A stretch of 64,000 nucleotides of DNA from positions 1-64,000 of the forward strand of contig JAGAYI010000065.1 in NCBI GenBank assembly GCA_017940545.1, given 5' to 3'. Shown here piece after piece: positions 7,498 to 16,620 of the stretch. The translations under genes were made by a program, and so were the position numbers. Position 1 is the stretch's first letter. Every line of letters begins with the position of its first letter. Source of the DNA: Prevotella sp. GTDB taxonomy: Bacteria > Bacteroidota > Bacteroidia > Bacteroidales > Bacteroidaceae. Under the pieces are notes generated by a model. It was not told the origin of the DNA and made no database searches. It worked only from the letters and a program-made list of their open reading frames with translations.

Positions 7498-9297
7498 TTA
7501 TTTAACCGTATATCCTTTGGGCATCTTGAACATCTTCGCATCTATGCTGGTGGGTTCCTCGATGCTGGTAACTTCGTGGATGGTGGTGGTTCCGTCCTTC
7601 TCCTTCTGCACCTTTTTTATCACCAGACCCTTCCAGACGTAGTACTCCACATTCCGGCCTACGTAGTGGTCACACTTCTTGCCCACGACCTTGGCGGTGC
7701 CCTTCTTCTTGAGGTTGAGCTTCTTCATCAGCGCCTCGTTCAGGTTGAGGAAGTTCAGGTCGGCATCCTTCGTCCGCTTGGCAATCTTCGTCTTTTTGTC
7801 GAGGGCGTAGCTGTTGCTGCCCTGCGTCAGGGCAATGCTGTTCACATTGCCAATCTTCAGCTCGCGGCGCTCGTATCGTCCGTATTTATCGAACGCCTTA
7901 GCCAGCACACCCTGACGGTTGCCCTTCGTCACCTTATACTTCACAATGGCGCGCTCTATTTCGTAGCGCTTTACCACAGTTTCCGTATTTCCTTGCAGGG
8001 CAGCATTGGATATACCAAACTTCTTGGCAACCTTGTTGACATCAATTTTCTTGACCACAATCTTTCCATTCCTGCCTACTGTTGCCGACTGCCCTTCCTT
8101 TAATATGTAGAACGCTTTTGTCTTCTCTGACACTACAGGCACGAAGCCACTTAACATGTTAATCTTAACTTCACTACCCTGGCTCTCAATGGCATAGACA
8201 ACAGGTATTTCTGTGGTGGTACCTTTTTTCCGAAATGCAGGATTATTGTGGTCATTCCACCATCGTATCTGTTGCCTAATCTCATATACCTGTTCGCCAG
8301 ACAATTCCATCCAATGCTTCCTGATTTTTTCTTCATCAAAGTCCGGTGGTAATTCATCAAGGTCTCTTACGCCAAACACAATATGCCCTTTCTCCTCGCA
8401 TGGATCTTCAGGTTCGCGGCCTTCCAACATCCTCTTAAAGTTATGCTTTTCTATTGCCCACATCTTTCCGGCAACATATCCCCAATTAATCCTTCCGTCT
8501 TCATAATTCCGAATGTCACAGGGGTCTCTTGGCTTTATAGGAATTACAATAATGGATTCCTCACCCATAGTGAATGTCTGATCATGGTAGGGATTTTCAT
8601 GATCTTCAAGTTCCCATACGAGTACTGCCCCCGATTCTTCCTTCGTCCGAATCCTGTCGTTTTCGTAGATAGGATCATCTAATCTGGCAAATTCATAGGC
8701 ATCATCCTCCTCGTCATTACAGCGTATAGACACTTCTCCCCATAGGTCGAAAAATTCGTATTTGCTTTTCTTCATACGGCAAGTATCTTTTTTCTCAGGC
8801 TTAACAGGTGTGGGAGTCGTTGCTTCGCCTTTTACCTTCCATATTATTTCATAGAGCACCACGAAACTGTTAGGATCTCCGCACCACAACTGAACCTTTA
8901 TTTTCTTCGCCATATTCTCCGAAGGCACCTTGAATGTCAGCTTGATACCTTTGGCATCTTCTGCGACTTTATGCCTTTGACCGTCAAAAAGCACACAACC
9001 ACCAACCCTGTCATTGTTTGTGCCCTTTGTTTTTCGGGCAGTGACGGTTATCTCCTCGCCTACGGAAGCGTCGCACGTAATCGTGGCAAACTCTACAGGG
9101 CTTTTATAAGTAGTGTACCCTTCGTAAAAGCGGCCGGCCGTCCAACCCTCTGGCCATTCCACTTTCACGTTTTTGGCACTGGAGTACGAATATGCCATCT
9201 CCAAGTCGCCGTAGCTTATTTTTCCGCTTTGCGCACTTGCAAGCTGCACCACCATCAGCAGTGCGAGTATCACGATAAACCGTACAGCTCTTTTCAT
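7498..9297 (-). CDS. Secreted mosaic protein 2: beta domain, FecR-like segment, DUF4412-like end
   Basis: The 599-residue product has a signal peptide (FIVILALLMVVQLASAQ), the family's N-terminal beta domain (MAYSYSSAKNV), a long middle region rich in Asp/Glu, a FecR-like part (VYAIESQGSEVKINMLSGFV, EGQSATVGRNGK) near 370-410 and a C-terminal DUF4412-like module (YEIERAIVKYKVTKG to the end). It differs most from its paralogs in the middle. It is fifth in the operon by transcription, 43 nt before the next gene. The repetition of FecR-like strands suggests protein-protein contact at the cell surface, but this is inference. Confidence 0.83.
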   Translation of the reverse strand: MKRAVRFIVILALLMVVQLASAQSGKISYGDLEMAYSYSSAKNVKVEWPEGWTAGRFYEGYTTYKSPVEFATITCDASVGEEITVTARKTKGTNNDRVGGCVLFDGQRHKVAEDAKGIKLTFKVPSENMAKKIKVQLWCGDPNSFVVLYEIIWKVKGEATTPTPVKPEKKDTCRMKKSKYEFFDLWGEVSIRCNDEEDDAYEFARLDDPIYENDRIRTKEESGAVLVWELEDHENPYHDQTFTMGEESIIVIPIKPRDPCDIRNYEDGRINWGYVAGKMWAIEKHNFKRMLEGREPEDPCEEKGHIVFGVRDLDELPPDFDEEKIRKHWMELSGEQVYEIRQQIRWWNDHNNPAFRKKGTTTEIPVVYAIESQGSEVKINMLSGFVPVVSEKTKAFYILKEGQSATVGRNGKIVVKKIDVNKVAKKFGISNAALQGNTETVVKRYEIERAIVKYKVTKGNRQGVLAKAFDKYGRYERRELKIGNVNSIALTQGSNSYALDKKTKIAKRTKDADLNFLNLNEALMKKLNLKKKGTAKVVGKKCDHYVGRNVEYYVWKGLVIKKVQKEKDGTTTIHEVTSIEEPTSIDAKMFKMPKGYTVK

Positions 9298-9324
9298 AGT
9301 CGTTGTAATTTTAATTATCCATTA

Positions 9325-10920
9325 TCACTTCTTCCTATACCCTGCTGGCATGTTAAAGTACTTGGTATCCACAGAGGCGGGCAGCTCCACCGATGTGGCC
9401 TCGGTCGTGGTGATGCCCTTCTTGGTGTGGGCCACCTTCTTCAGCACGATGCCCTTCCAGACGTAGTACTCCGTGTCCGCGTTGGCATAGATGGTACACT
9501 CGCGGTTCAATACCTTGGCGGTGCCCTTCTTCTTCAGCTTCAGTTTCTGCATCACGGGGGCGTTCATGTTCAGGAAGTTCAGTTCCGCATTGGTCACCTG
9601 CGTATAGGTCTTTGCCTGCGTGTTGAGGCTGTACGAGTTGTTGCCCTGCGTCAGCTGCAGCGTGGTCTGGTTACCCATCTTCATCTCGCGGCGTTCCTGC
9701 TGTCCGTATTTATCAAAGACCTTTGCCATCACGCCCTGCGTCGTTCCCGTTGTCACCTTGTACTTCACCATGGCCCGCTCCACATCGTAGCGCTTCGTCG
9801 TTGCTGTGGTCGTGGTATTTGAATAGTGGTTGCGAATCTCGCTCATGGGGATGCCGAACTTCTTGGCGCCCTGCTCTATGTTGAACTTCTTGACCACAAT
9901 CTTGCCATCCTTGCCTACGCTTGAGGTCTGCCCGGGTTGCAGCACTTGCTTCTTCTTCGTCTTCTTGCTCGTCACATCTACCTTGCCTGCAAAGAGATAG
10001 ACACTGGAGACACCGTTCTTTTCCTCCCAAGCGACAATGGTGCCGGAAATTCCAGATACACATTGCGACATCTCGCATTCAACGCTCTTTCCCGTTGCCA
10101 TTTTCTTAATTTGCCCCCAGAGAGTACCAACAATTAATTCAAATCTAGTGGTATTATCCTCTTCCGTACGGATAATAAGTGTTGTCTCAGGCTTCATGAC
10201 GTAAGTACTCATATCCCACAAACCCAATATAGCTCCAGAATCCTCCTCGGTCTTAATGCGGTAGCACTCGTAGATAGGGGAGTCAATGTCAACAAATTCA
10301 TAGGAGTCATCTTCCTTCCAGTTTGGACGCATCTTCACCTCTCCGTAAAAGTCGTTGAAGCGGATATGGCTGTCAATTAGATAATATCCTATATCACTTC
10401 TGATATAATCGCAGTTGCAATTATCTATTGTTATTGGCTGCGTTGGGGGAGTGGTTGTAGTAGGAGAAGTTGGGGTATTCGGCTTATTGATGACGTTCCA
10501 TTTGATCTGAAGTACCATTGTACCGGTAAGATAAATATATGCTCGAGTTTCAATCCCTTTGAAACAATCAGCACTCTCAACCTTATATTGAAGCTTAACC
10601 GACTTGCCTTCTTTCTTGATTTCTTCTCTGGTAGAAGTATTAAAAGAATGCGATAAATGGATTTCCTTAATACCCTCTGGAGCAGATACGAGGTTGGCAG
10701 ATACGGTGATTACTGACCCAACGAGGACATCGCACTCGTAGAAGTATCTGTTGTCACGCTCTTCCTTTTTTTTAATCTCGCCTCCTGAAAAGGAAAAGTC
10801 CATCTTAGCCTGACCATTCCATGCCATTCCTGTTCCACTTTCCACATGCTGCGCCCACGCTCCCAGTGTTCCCACCATCAGCAGGGCGAGTGTCAGAATG
10901 ATGCCATTAATTCTTTTCAT
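9325..10920 (-). CDS. Secreted mosaic protein 3: beta domain, FecR-like segment, DUF4412-like end
   Basis: The 531-residue product starts with the family signal peptide MKRINGIILTLALLMVGTLG and the MDFSFSGGEI beta domain. It then has a FecR-like region (YRIKTEEDSGAILGL, VYLFAGKVDVTSKKTKKK, LQPGQTSSVGKDGK) and a DUF4412-like end (YDVERAMVKYKVTTG ... MPAGYRKK). The last ~130 codons are almost identical in DNA to the end of the paralog at 13415, a sign of recent gene conversion or cassette duplication. It sits 27 nt from the next gene. Confidence 0.84.
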   Translation of the reverse strand: MKRINGIILTLALLMVGTLGAWAQHVESGTGMAWNGQAKMDFSFSGGEIKKKEERDNRYFYECDVLVGSVITVSANLVSAPEGIKEIHLSHSFNTSTREEIKKEGKSVKLQYKVESADCFKGIETRAYIYLTGTMVLQIKWNVINKPNTPTSPTTTTPPTQPITIDNCNCDYIRSDIGYYLIDSHIRFNDFYGEVKMRPNWKEDDSYEFVDIDSPIYECYRIKTEEDSGAILGLWDMSTYVMKPETTLIIRTEEDNTTRFELIVGTLWGQIKKMATGKSVECEMSQCVSGISGTIVAWEEKNGVSSVYLFAGKVDVTSKKTKKKQVLQPGQTSSVGKDGKIVVKKFNIEQGAKKFGIPMSEIRNHYSNTTTTATTKRYDVERAMVKYKVTTGTTQGVMAKVFDKYGQQERREMKMGNQTTLQLTQGNNSYSLNTQAKTYTQVTNAELNFLNMNAPVMQKLKLKKKGTAKVLNRECTIYANADTEYYVWKGIVLKKVAHTKKGITTTEATSVELPASVDTKYFNMPAGYRKK

Positions 10921-10972
10921 AATGATGATAGTTTTAATTGTGACGGCAAGGGTGAATCAGTAACCGACGAAG

Positions 10973-12382
10973 TCAAAAGCCCCAATGCTGCTTACGCAGT
11001 TCCCTCATGCGCAGGTAGCTGTTGTAGCTCATGTAGAGGTAGAAACCATTTGTTGCTATGCTGTATGGGCCGTTCTCGCTCGAAATGTTGTACTTTTTGC
11101 TCAGCGCATTCTGCAGTTGGTTAGCTGTGGCTATACGGACCTGCATGCGGCTGTCAATCGAGTTAATGGCCTTCACAAACCGCTCCTTTTCGGGTTCCGA
11201 TAGTGAAGTGATGACGTCGAAGATATTCGCATTACGAGGACGTTTGTTGATGCCCGTCACGCCGTAGTAGTCGCCATAAGATACGGGGTAATTCATTAAG
11301 ACGTACCATTTCTTCTTGTTCTCGCCTTCTTTGATAACCACAAACTTTGTAGAAAGTGATTTTAGGTACGTTTCTTTAATATTTAGGTTGCCCGTTATTA
11401 TGACGGCATTCGTGCCGTTCAGTTTCTTGCCATCGTTATTCTCGCTGATGTTGCTAATGCGCAGTTCCATCATGCTGCTGCAGCCCATGAAGGCACTGGC
11501 AGAGCACTTGGGGTCTTTGCCGCTGACAACAGCAAGGGTGAGTTTCTTGGAGTTCAAAAAGGCGTTTTTCACGATGCTCACCTTGTCGCCGGGTATCACC
11601 ACATCCTTCAGTCCCGTGTTACGGAATGCGTTCTCGGCTATGCCACGTATGGTTTTCGGAATGACGATGCTGGTCAGCTGTGTCTGGTCGGCAAAGGCGT
11701 TCTTCCCGATGCCCACCACCTGATAGGTCTTGCCGCCGTGCTTCACCATGTTGGGAATCTCCACGTGTCCCTTGCAGACGCTGCGCACATCGCCCGTCAC
11801 TTCTACGGTCTTCTCGGAGAGAATCTTGTAGTGCAGGTTGTCATACTTGAAAACAAGGCCGTTGTTGCCCGTGTTGCCTGTGTTACCCGTATTGTCTGTG
11901 TTGCCCGTAGCATTCTTCTTGACATTGAAAGTCACTTCAACGAATGCATGACGGGGTGCATTGATAGGACGGCCCATATGCAATTTGATATGGTCGCAAT
12001 TTGCGGGTACGGTGTAGCTGAAGTTTACTTGGGTGTCCATTTGGGCACTTGTGTGCGTCTCGTTCTTTATTTCTTTGCCTGCATCGTCAAAAGCCCTGAA
12101 CACAAATTCTATGTAGGGTTTACTTTCGATACCCATATCGTTTACTATCACATGGTTGTTGGCCTTGGCTGAGGCGGTAATCTTCTGACCAGGGCTGATA
12201 TCTACTTTGTAATAGTGCTCGAACGGGTGCTCTTCGTTACTCTCGGTAATCTTACCGCCTGAGAAGGAGTAGGTTATGGAACACTCGTGATTGGCCAGTG
12301 TTTCACTCTTCTGTGCCTTTACTGTTATCGCTCCTGCTAACAGTAGCGCAAGTGTCAGAATGATGCCATTAATTCTTTTCAT
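10973..12382 (-). CDS. Secreted mosaic protein 4: beta domain, BspA-type leucine-rich module, unique C-terminus
   Basis: The 469-residue product has the family signal peptide, an ITYSFSGGKI beta domain and a short TGN repeat linker (residues ~157-171). The LRR_5/BspA module (VVGIGKNAFADQTQL, VIPGDKVSIVKNAF) spans ~172-330. After it comes a ~140-residue domain found in no other paralog here (KKWYVLMNYPVSYGDYYGV ... SYNSYLRMREL). That extra domain is unrecognised. Third gene of the operon, between mosaic proteins 3 and 5. Confidence 0.83.
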   Translation of the reverse strand: MKRINGIILTLALLLAGAITVKAQKSETLANHECSITYSFSGGKITESNEEHPFEHYYKVDISPGQKITASAKANNHVIVNDMGIESKPYIEFVFRAFDDAGKEIKNETHTSAQMDTQVNFSYTVPANCDHIKLHMGRPINAPRHAFVEVTFNVKKNATGNTDNTGNTGNTGNNGLVFKYDNLHYKILSEKTVEVTGDVRSVCKGHVEIPNMVKHGGKTYQVVGIGKNAFADQTQLTSIVIPKTIRGIAENAFRNTGLKDVVIPGDKVSIVKNAFLNSKKLTLAVVSGKDPKCSASAFMGCSSMMELRISNISENNDGKKLNGTNAVIITGNLNIKETYLKSLSTKFVVIKEGENKKKWYVLMNYPVSYGDYYGVTGINKRPRNANIFDVITSLSEPEKERFVKAINSIDSRMQVRIATANQLQNALSKKYNISSENGPYSIATNGFYLYMSYNSYLRMRELRKQHWGF

Positions 12383-12399
12383 AGTCGTTATAGTTTTAG

Positions 12400-13386
12400 T
12401 TATTTAATTACCTTAATCACGGCAGGTGTGCCGTTCAGCTTCTTGCCGTTGTTGCTGGTGTTGATGCCTCGGATGCGTAGCTGGCGCATGTTCTTGCATC
12501 CATAGAAGGCGGAAGCAGAGCATTGTGGCTTCTTTCCGGAGCAGGTGACGATGTCAAGACTTAGGCAGTTGCGGAAAGAGTACTGCTTGATGCTGGTCTT
12601 GTCGCCTGGAATGGTGACGCGGAAAAGGCTGGTGCCCTGAAAAGCATTGGTCTCAATGTATTGTAATGTCTTAGGGAGGGTGATGTCTGTCAGCTTCTCT
12701 TGGTTGGCAAAGGCATTTTGTCCGATGCCCACCACCTGATAGGTCACTCCCTTGTGCTTCACTTGCGAGGGGATATCCACACGTCCCTCGTATGAGCCAC
12801 GTTGATCACCCGTCACCTCGACAGCCTTCTTCGAAAGAATCTTGTAGTGTAGCTTGTTGTATGTGAACACCTGTTCGTCGCCGCTGGTTGTTGTAGTGGT
12901 TATGGTGTTAGAAGGTGGCGTGTCTGTAACATCCAGGTTTAGCTTGATGATGATATCGGACCATTTGTTGCCATCCTTGTTGCGGAAGCTCATGGTGATA
13001 AAGTAAGCTTTGGCATCGTAGGCAATGCTGATGGACTTGCTGTCGGAGGTCTTAGGCTCAAGCTCATACATGTTGGCCATCAAACGCAGCTCTCCTTTCC
13101 TCTGGTAGTCGTAGTCAATAGCCATTTTCGACTCGCCTCCGCCTGCCGTCTTCTCCATGCTGACGTTGACGGTGCTGCCTGGTTTCACCGTTCCCTTGAA
13201 TTCCCAAGTCAGGGTTCCGCCTGTATCCTCCTTTTTCTTCTCCGTCACGTAGATGCCTGATACGCTGAATTTCATGCTCACTCCGTTGCAGGTCAGCGTG
13301 GAACCGATTTTCTGCTGCGCCCATGCTCCCGGTGTTCCCACCATCAGCAGCGCAAGTATCAGAATGATGCCATTAATTCTTTTCAT
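12400..13386 (-). CDS. Secreted mosaic protein 5: beta domain plus BspA-type leucine-rich module
   Basis: This is the shortest paralog (328 residues). It has a signal peptide MKRINGIILILALLMVGTPG, a beta domain (MKFSVSGIYV) and, from ~170 to the end, the LRR_5/BspA module (YQVVGIGQNAFANQEKL, RIRGINTSNNGKKLNGT). It lacks the FecR-like segment. It shows the minimal two-part architecture of the family: one N-terminal sensor-like beta domain and one exchangeable end. Seventeen nt separate it from mosaic protein 4. Confidence 0.83.
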   Translation of the reverse strand: MKRINGIILILALLMVGTPGAWAQQKIGSTLTCNGVSMKFSVSGIYVTEKKKEDTGGTLTWEFKGTVKPGSTVNVSMEKTAGGGESKMAIDYDYQRKGELRLMANMYELEPKTSDSKSISIAYDAKAYFITMSFRNKDGNKWSDIIIKLNLDVTDTPPSNTITTTTTSGDEQVFTYNKLHYKILSKKAVEVTGDQRGSYEGRVDIPSQVKHKGVTYQVVGIGQNAFANQEKLTDITLPKTLQYIETNAFQGTSLFRVTIPGDKTSIKQYSFRNCLSLDIVTCSGKKPQCSASAFYGCKNMRQLRIRGINTSNNGKKLNGTPAVIKVIK

Positions 13387-13414
13387 AGTTGTTGTAGTTT
13401 ACAATTATTCATTG

Positions 13415-15391
13415 TCACTTCTTCCTATACCCTGCTGGCATGTTGAAGTACTTGGCATCCACAGAGGCGGGCAGCTCCACCGATGTGGCTTCGGTCGTAG
13501 TGGTGCCCTTCTTGGTGTGGGCCACTTTCTTCAGCACGATACCCTTCCAGACGTAGTACTCCGTGTCCGTGTTGGCGTAGATGGTACACTCGCGGTTCAA
13601 TACCTTGGCGGTGCCCTTCTTCTTCAGCTTCAGCTTCAGCATCACGGGGGCGTTCATGTTCAGGAAGTTCAGTTCCGCATTGGTCACCTGCGTATAGGTC
13701 TTTGCCTGCGTGTTGAGGCTGTATGAGCTATTTCCTTGTGTCAGCTGCAGCGTGGTCTGGTCGCCCATGCGGAGCTCGCGGCGCTCCATGCTGCCGTAGT
13801 TGTCGAAACACTTCCCCATGACGCCCTGCTGGCTGCCTCGCGTCACCCTATATTTCACGACAGCCCGCTCCAGTTCGTAGCGTCTGGTTGTTGTGGCAGT
13901 CGTAGCGGTCTCGCCTTGCAGTTGGGCATCGGTAATGCCGAACTTCTTGGCCGCCTTCTTGATGTCGAACTGCTGCACCTTCTGCTGTCCGTCGGTGCCG
14001 ACGGTCGATGCCTGTCCAGGCTTCAGCGTCACCTTCTTGCCAGTCTTCTTGCTCGTTACCTCCATAGAGCCGCTGAGCAGATAGACGCGCGAAGTGTTGT
14101 TGTTAGCCTGAATAACGAAGACGGTGCCAAACGGTATTGCCTGCACCTGAGGACGAGGGGTGTAGAAGAGGAAACTGCCTCCCGAACCCTTGAGCGGCTT
14201 CAGGTTGATTCCCCTGATGCCGCCCTTGTGGACGGTCCATATCTGTACTCCCTGGTCGTTGGTGAACTCCACCACCGAGTTTTTCTCGATAACGATGGCT
14301 TTATGCTGGTCACCATGGTCAATGCCAAGCTCCCTGTCGCCCGTTTTTATCATGGTGTTGCCGTAGATGGTTTTTCCCGGTACAATGTCGTGCTCCTCTT
14401 TTTTGGGGTCTTTCGTGCAAGTGTAGCTTCCGCTGTAGTCTGCGGGCTTAAATTCGGAATATTCGCTGCCGCAGACATTGCAGTTGTTGTCATAAACCAC
14501 GTCGTTCCATTTAATGTTGGTGGCGGGTGTCGTGGTCGTGCTGTTAGGGTCGATGATGTTGACGTGCACGGTGACTCCTCCGCAATTCTGGAAGGCGATG
14601 TCGTCACCCATGCCCGACAGCGCATTCATGCAGCCGCGGATGTATATCTTGTCGGTATTCTTGTCGATGGTATAGGTGGCCGACACCGAACCGTTCAGTT
14701 TCTTTCTCTCGTCGTTGCCGTACTGTATTCGTGTCTCGTAGGGGTCTCCGGCCGAAGCAGTAGTGCCCTCACAGGTCACGGTCACCTTCTCGCCCACGAA
14801 GAAGTCGGCCTGCAGGTCATCCGAGTTGGGTCCGTACTTACGGAAGTTACGACCCGTAACGGTGTAGTTGATGTAGCCGTCAGGGTCTTCGCCAGCGATA
14901 ACCACTTCTGCCTTTCCCCGGTAGGTCTCAGCTGAGGTGTTCACTTTTTTCTTCACCGTGTAGAAGATGTTGTATTCCAGTATCGAGTTCTTTCCGTAGT
15001 ATATGAGCTTTGCCGTCAAGTCCTCCGCCGTGTCAGGCACCTTCATGGAGAAAGTGGCTTTGCCTTCTCCAACCACCTTTTTCTCGCCTATATACACCTC
15101 GCATTTCTTGTACCACTCGCTGGTGCCTTTCTCCCTTTCTGCCGTGAGGGTGATGACTTCGCCCGGCTCCACGTCCATTCTGATAACTCCCCATGCCTTG
15201 ACGTCGGGTGAAATAATGCGGTCTGTAGGTGGCAGCCACGGCCCCTCCTTGCTGGTCACCGTTCCGCCTTTGATGGTATATTTCAATTTCTCGCCGAAGC
15301 GTTCTATCGTGCCGGTATAGCTCTCTGCCGCGGCGCCCGTTGTCCATAGCAGCAGTGCGAGCATCATCATGTTTCGAAGGGCCTGTTTCAT
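13415..15391 (-). CDS. Secreted mosaic protein 6: first gene of the paralog operon
   Basis: I start this gene at the ATG at 15391, which has AGGA just upstream, rather than at the in-frame ATG at 15421. The 658-residue product has a signal peptide (MMMLALLLWTTGAAAES), two N-terminal beta domains, a CNVCGSEYSEF zinc-ribbon-like piece near 308, a FecR-like part (VVEFTNDQGVQIWTVHKGG; VYLLSGSMEVTSKKTGKK) and a DUF4412-like end from ~515. Its C-terminal module matches mosaic protein 3, while its FecR part is closer to mosaic protein 1: a clear domain mosaic. Confidence 0.84.
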   Translation of the reverse strand: MKQALRNMMMLALLLWTTGAAAESYTGTIERFGEKLKYTIKGGTVTSKEGPWLPPTDRIISPDVKAWGVIRMDVEPGEVITLTAEREKGTSEWYKKCEVYIGEKKVVGEGKATFSMKVPDTAEDLTAKLIYYGKNSILEYNIFYTVKKKVNTSAETYRGKAEVVIAGEDPDGYINYTVTGRNFRKYGPNSDDLQADFFVGEKVTVTCEGTTASAGDPYETRIQYGNDERKKLNGSVSATYTIDKNTDKIYIRGCMNALSGMGDDIAFQNCGGVTVHVNIIDPNSTTTTPATNIKWNDVVYDNNCNVCGSEYSEFKPADYSGSYTCTKDPKKEEHDIVPGKTIYGNTMIKTGDRELGIDHGDQHKAIVIEKNSVVEFTNDQGVQIWTVHKGGIRGINLKPLKGSGGSFLFYTPRPQVQAIPFGTVFVIQANNNTSRVYLLSGSMEVTSKKTGKKVTLKPGQASTVGTDGQQKVQQFDIKKAAKKFGITDAQLQGETATTATTTRRYELERAVVKYRVTRGSQQGVMGKCFDNYGSMERRELRMGDQTTLQLTQGNSSYSLNTQAKTYTQVTNAELNFLNMNAPVMLKLKLKKKGTAKVLNRECTIYANTDTEYYVWKGIVLKKVAHTKKGTTTTEATSVELPASVDAKYFNMPAGYRKK

Positions 15392-15452
15392 TTTCCTATA
15401 GGTTTTTAGATATTTGTTCATGCGGGTTTACCCGTAGGCGCACATTTGTCTG

Positions 15453-15483
15453 CAAATATAAGCATAAAAATTGTAAACACAAA
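15453..15483 (-). promoter_or_regulatory. Promoter of the six-paralog operon
   Basis: On the minus strand TTTG (15483-15480), 19 nt, TATATTTG (15460-15453): full consensus. The predicted start near 15446 leaves a ~55-nt leader to the ATG at 15391. It lies between the operon and the 22-bp repeat array. Confidence 0.7.
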
Positions 15484-15590
15484 ACTTTCGGCTGCTATTT
15501 TTTCTTTTTCTTATGTCGCTTGCCTTGGCAGTCAACCGGACAGGGTTGGGTCATTTGCATAATTCGCCGTCCGACGCCCGTTTTCCGACC

Positions 15591-15842
15591 GTCCGACTTC
15601 CGTCAAACGATTGTCCGACTTCCGTCAAACGATTGTCTGACTTCCGTCAAACGATTGTCTGACTCCCGTCAAACGATTGTCCGACATGATGTCAAACGAT
15701 TGTCCGACATGATGCCGAACATGGTTTTCCCCGGCATAAACTGTAGGTTTCTCCGGCACAGTTGATGGGTTTCCCCGGCACAGGCAGTCGGAGAGGACGG
15801 CACAGGCAGTCGGAGAGGACGGCACAGGCAGTCGGAGAGGAC
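15591..15842. repeat. 250-bp array of 22-bp periodic repeats in three sequence families
   Basis: Units start at 15591, 15613, 15635 and 15657 (GTCYGACTTCCGTCAAACG + ATT), with degenerate copies at 15679 and 15702. Units based on TTTCYCCGGCA follow at 15726, 15748 and 15770. Three perfect 22-bp copies of GGCACAGGCAGTCGGAGAGG + AC lie at 15777-15842. The period stays near 22 although the sequence changes. There are no spacers, so it is not CRISPR, and 22 is not a multiple of three, so it is not coding. It fills most of the 15484-15846 gap between the HU-like gene's 3' end and the paralog operon's promoter. Confidence 0.8.
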
Positions 15843-15846
15843 GTTA

Positions 15847-16509
15847 CTACTTCTTCTTGGTGGGATAATAGACGGCCGTGGTGCCTACTTTGAAGCGCCG
15901 GAGCATGGGTGCCGGCTCCGTCGTAAACTTACCGAGCCACTTGTCAGCCATGTATCCTGTAAAGCCGAAAAGCCCCATAAACCCCTTGCGGCTGATGTAC
16001 ATGTGGTTTTCCAGATAAGCCTCGAGCTTCGCGCGAACCTCCTCCTCGGTGTAGATGTTCGAGTGTCCCACGAAGCCACGTATGTAGAACTTCTCGAACG
16101 TGTAGGGTTTGTTCCTGAGTTTCTCCACCAGTTCCTTGTCGGGTGTGAAGCCGATGGTATCTACGCAGATGTCGTTGGCCGTGATGTCCATGGGGTCGGT
16201 GAACTTCGGCGTGTGGGTGTTTCCGTTCTCGTCGGTCTTTTCTGCGAACCCCAGTTTCAGGTAGAACGTGCCGATGCCTTCTATCTGAAGCCGGTGGTTG
16301 TTGGTGAGCTGCTCCACCAGCTGTTCGGCAATGAGCATGCAGGCCGACTGCAGCACTTCAGGCTGTATGCGCTGGTGTTTCTGCAGGTGGTCCTGCAGGA
16401 ATCTCAGTCCTAAGGTTCCGCGTGTCTCGTGTCTGATGTGATAAGTCTCATTTCCGTCACCGTCCTTCTGCGGATTACGGTGTACGCTGTATAAAATATG
16501 TTGTCCCAT
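15847..16509 (-). CDS. HU-family DNA-binding protein with C-terminal extension
   Basis: The 220-residue product has an N-terminal HU/IHF-like region typical of the Bacteroidetes HU-like group (LQIEGIGTFYLKLGF in place of the usual GFGTF..), followed by an ~80-residue extension resembling a winged-helix domain (EEEVRAKLEAYLENHMYISRKGFMGLFGFT). Such proteins bind and bend DNA in the nucleoid. It is a single gene with its own -7 box at 16536-16543, divergent from the macroglobulin gene. Its stop lies just before the 22-bp array. Confidence 0.75.
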   Translation of the reverse strand: MGQHILYSVHRNPQKDGDGNETYHIRHETRGTLGLRFLQDHLQKHQRIQPEVLQSACMLIAEQLVEQLTNNHRLQIEGIGTFYLKLGFAEKTDENGNTHTPKFTDPMDITANDICVDTIGFTPDKELVEKLRNKPYTFEKFYIRGFVGHSNIYTEEEVRAKLEAYLENHMYISRKGFMGLFGFTGYMADKWLGKFTTEPAPMLRRFKVGTTAVYYPTKKK

Positions 16510-16535
16510 ACTGAAATAAATTGAAAAATTAATTA

Positions 16536-16593
16536 CAAAGATACAAATAATATTTAATTCGACGCACGTTATTCATATTTTTTTATACCTTTG
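16536..16593. promoter_or_regulatory. Divergent -7 boxes for the HU-like and macroglobulin genes
   Basis: Minus strand TATCTTTG at 16543-16536 faces the HU-like gene; plus strand TACCTTTG at 16586-16593 faces the ATG at 16621. The intervening ~40 bp is very AT-rich. -33 boxes are not clear for either. Confidence 0.55.
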
Positions 16594-16620
16594 TATGGAT
16601 TATTTAAATGTGCACGCAGT

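Noticed and set aside
13736..14935. 399-codon plus-strand frame across mosaic protein 6
   Set aside because: Mirror frame of a recognisable secreted protein; no promoter or ribosome site and no domain.
15591..15842. CRISPR array
   Set aside because: Units are directly adjacent with no unique spacers, and no cas genes are near.
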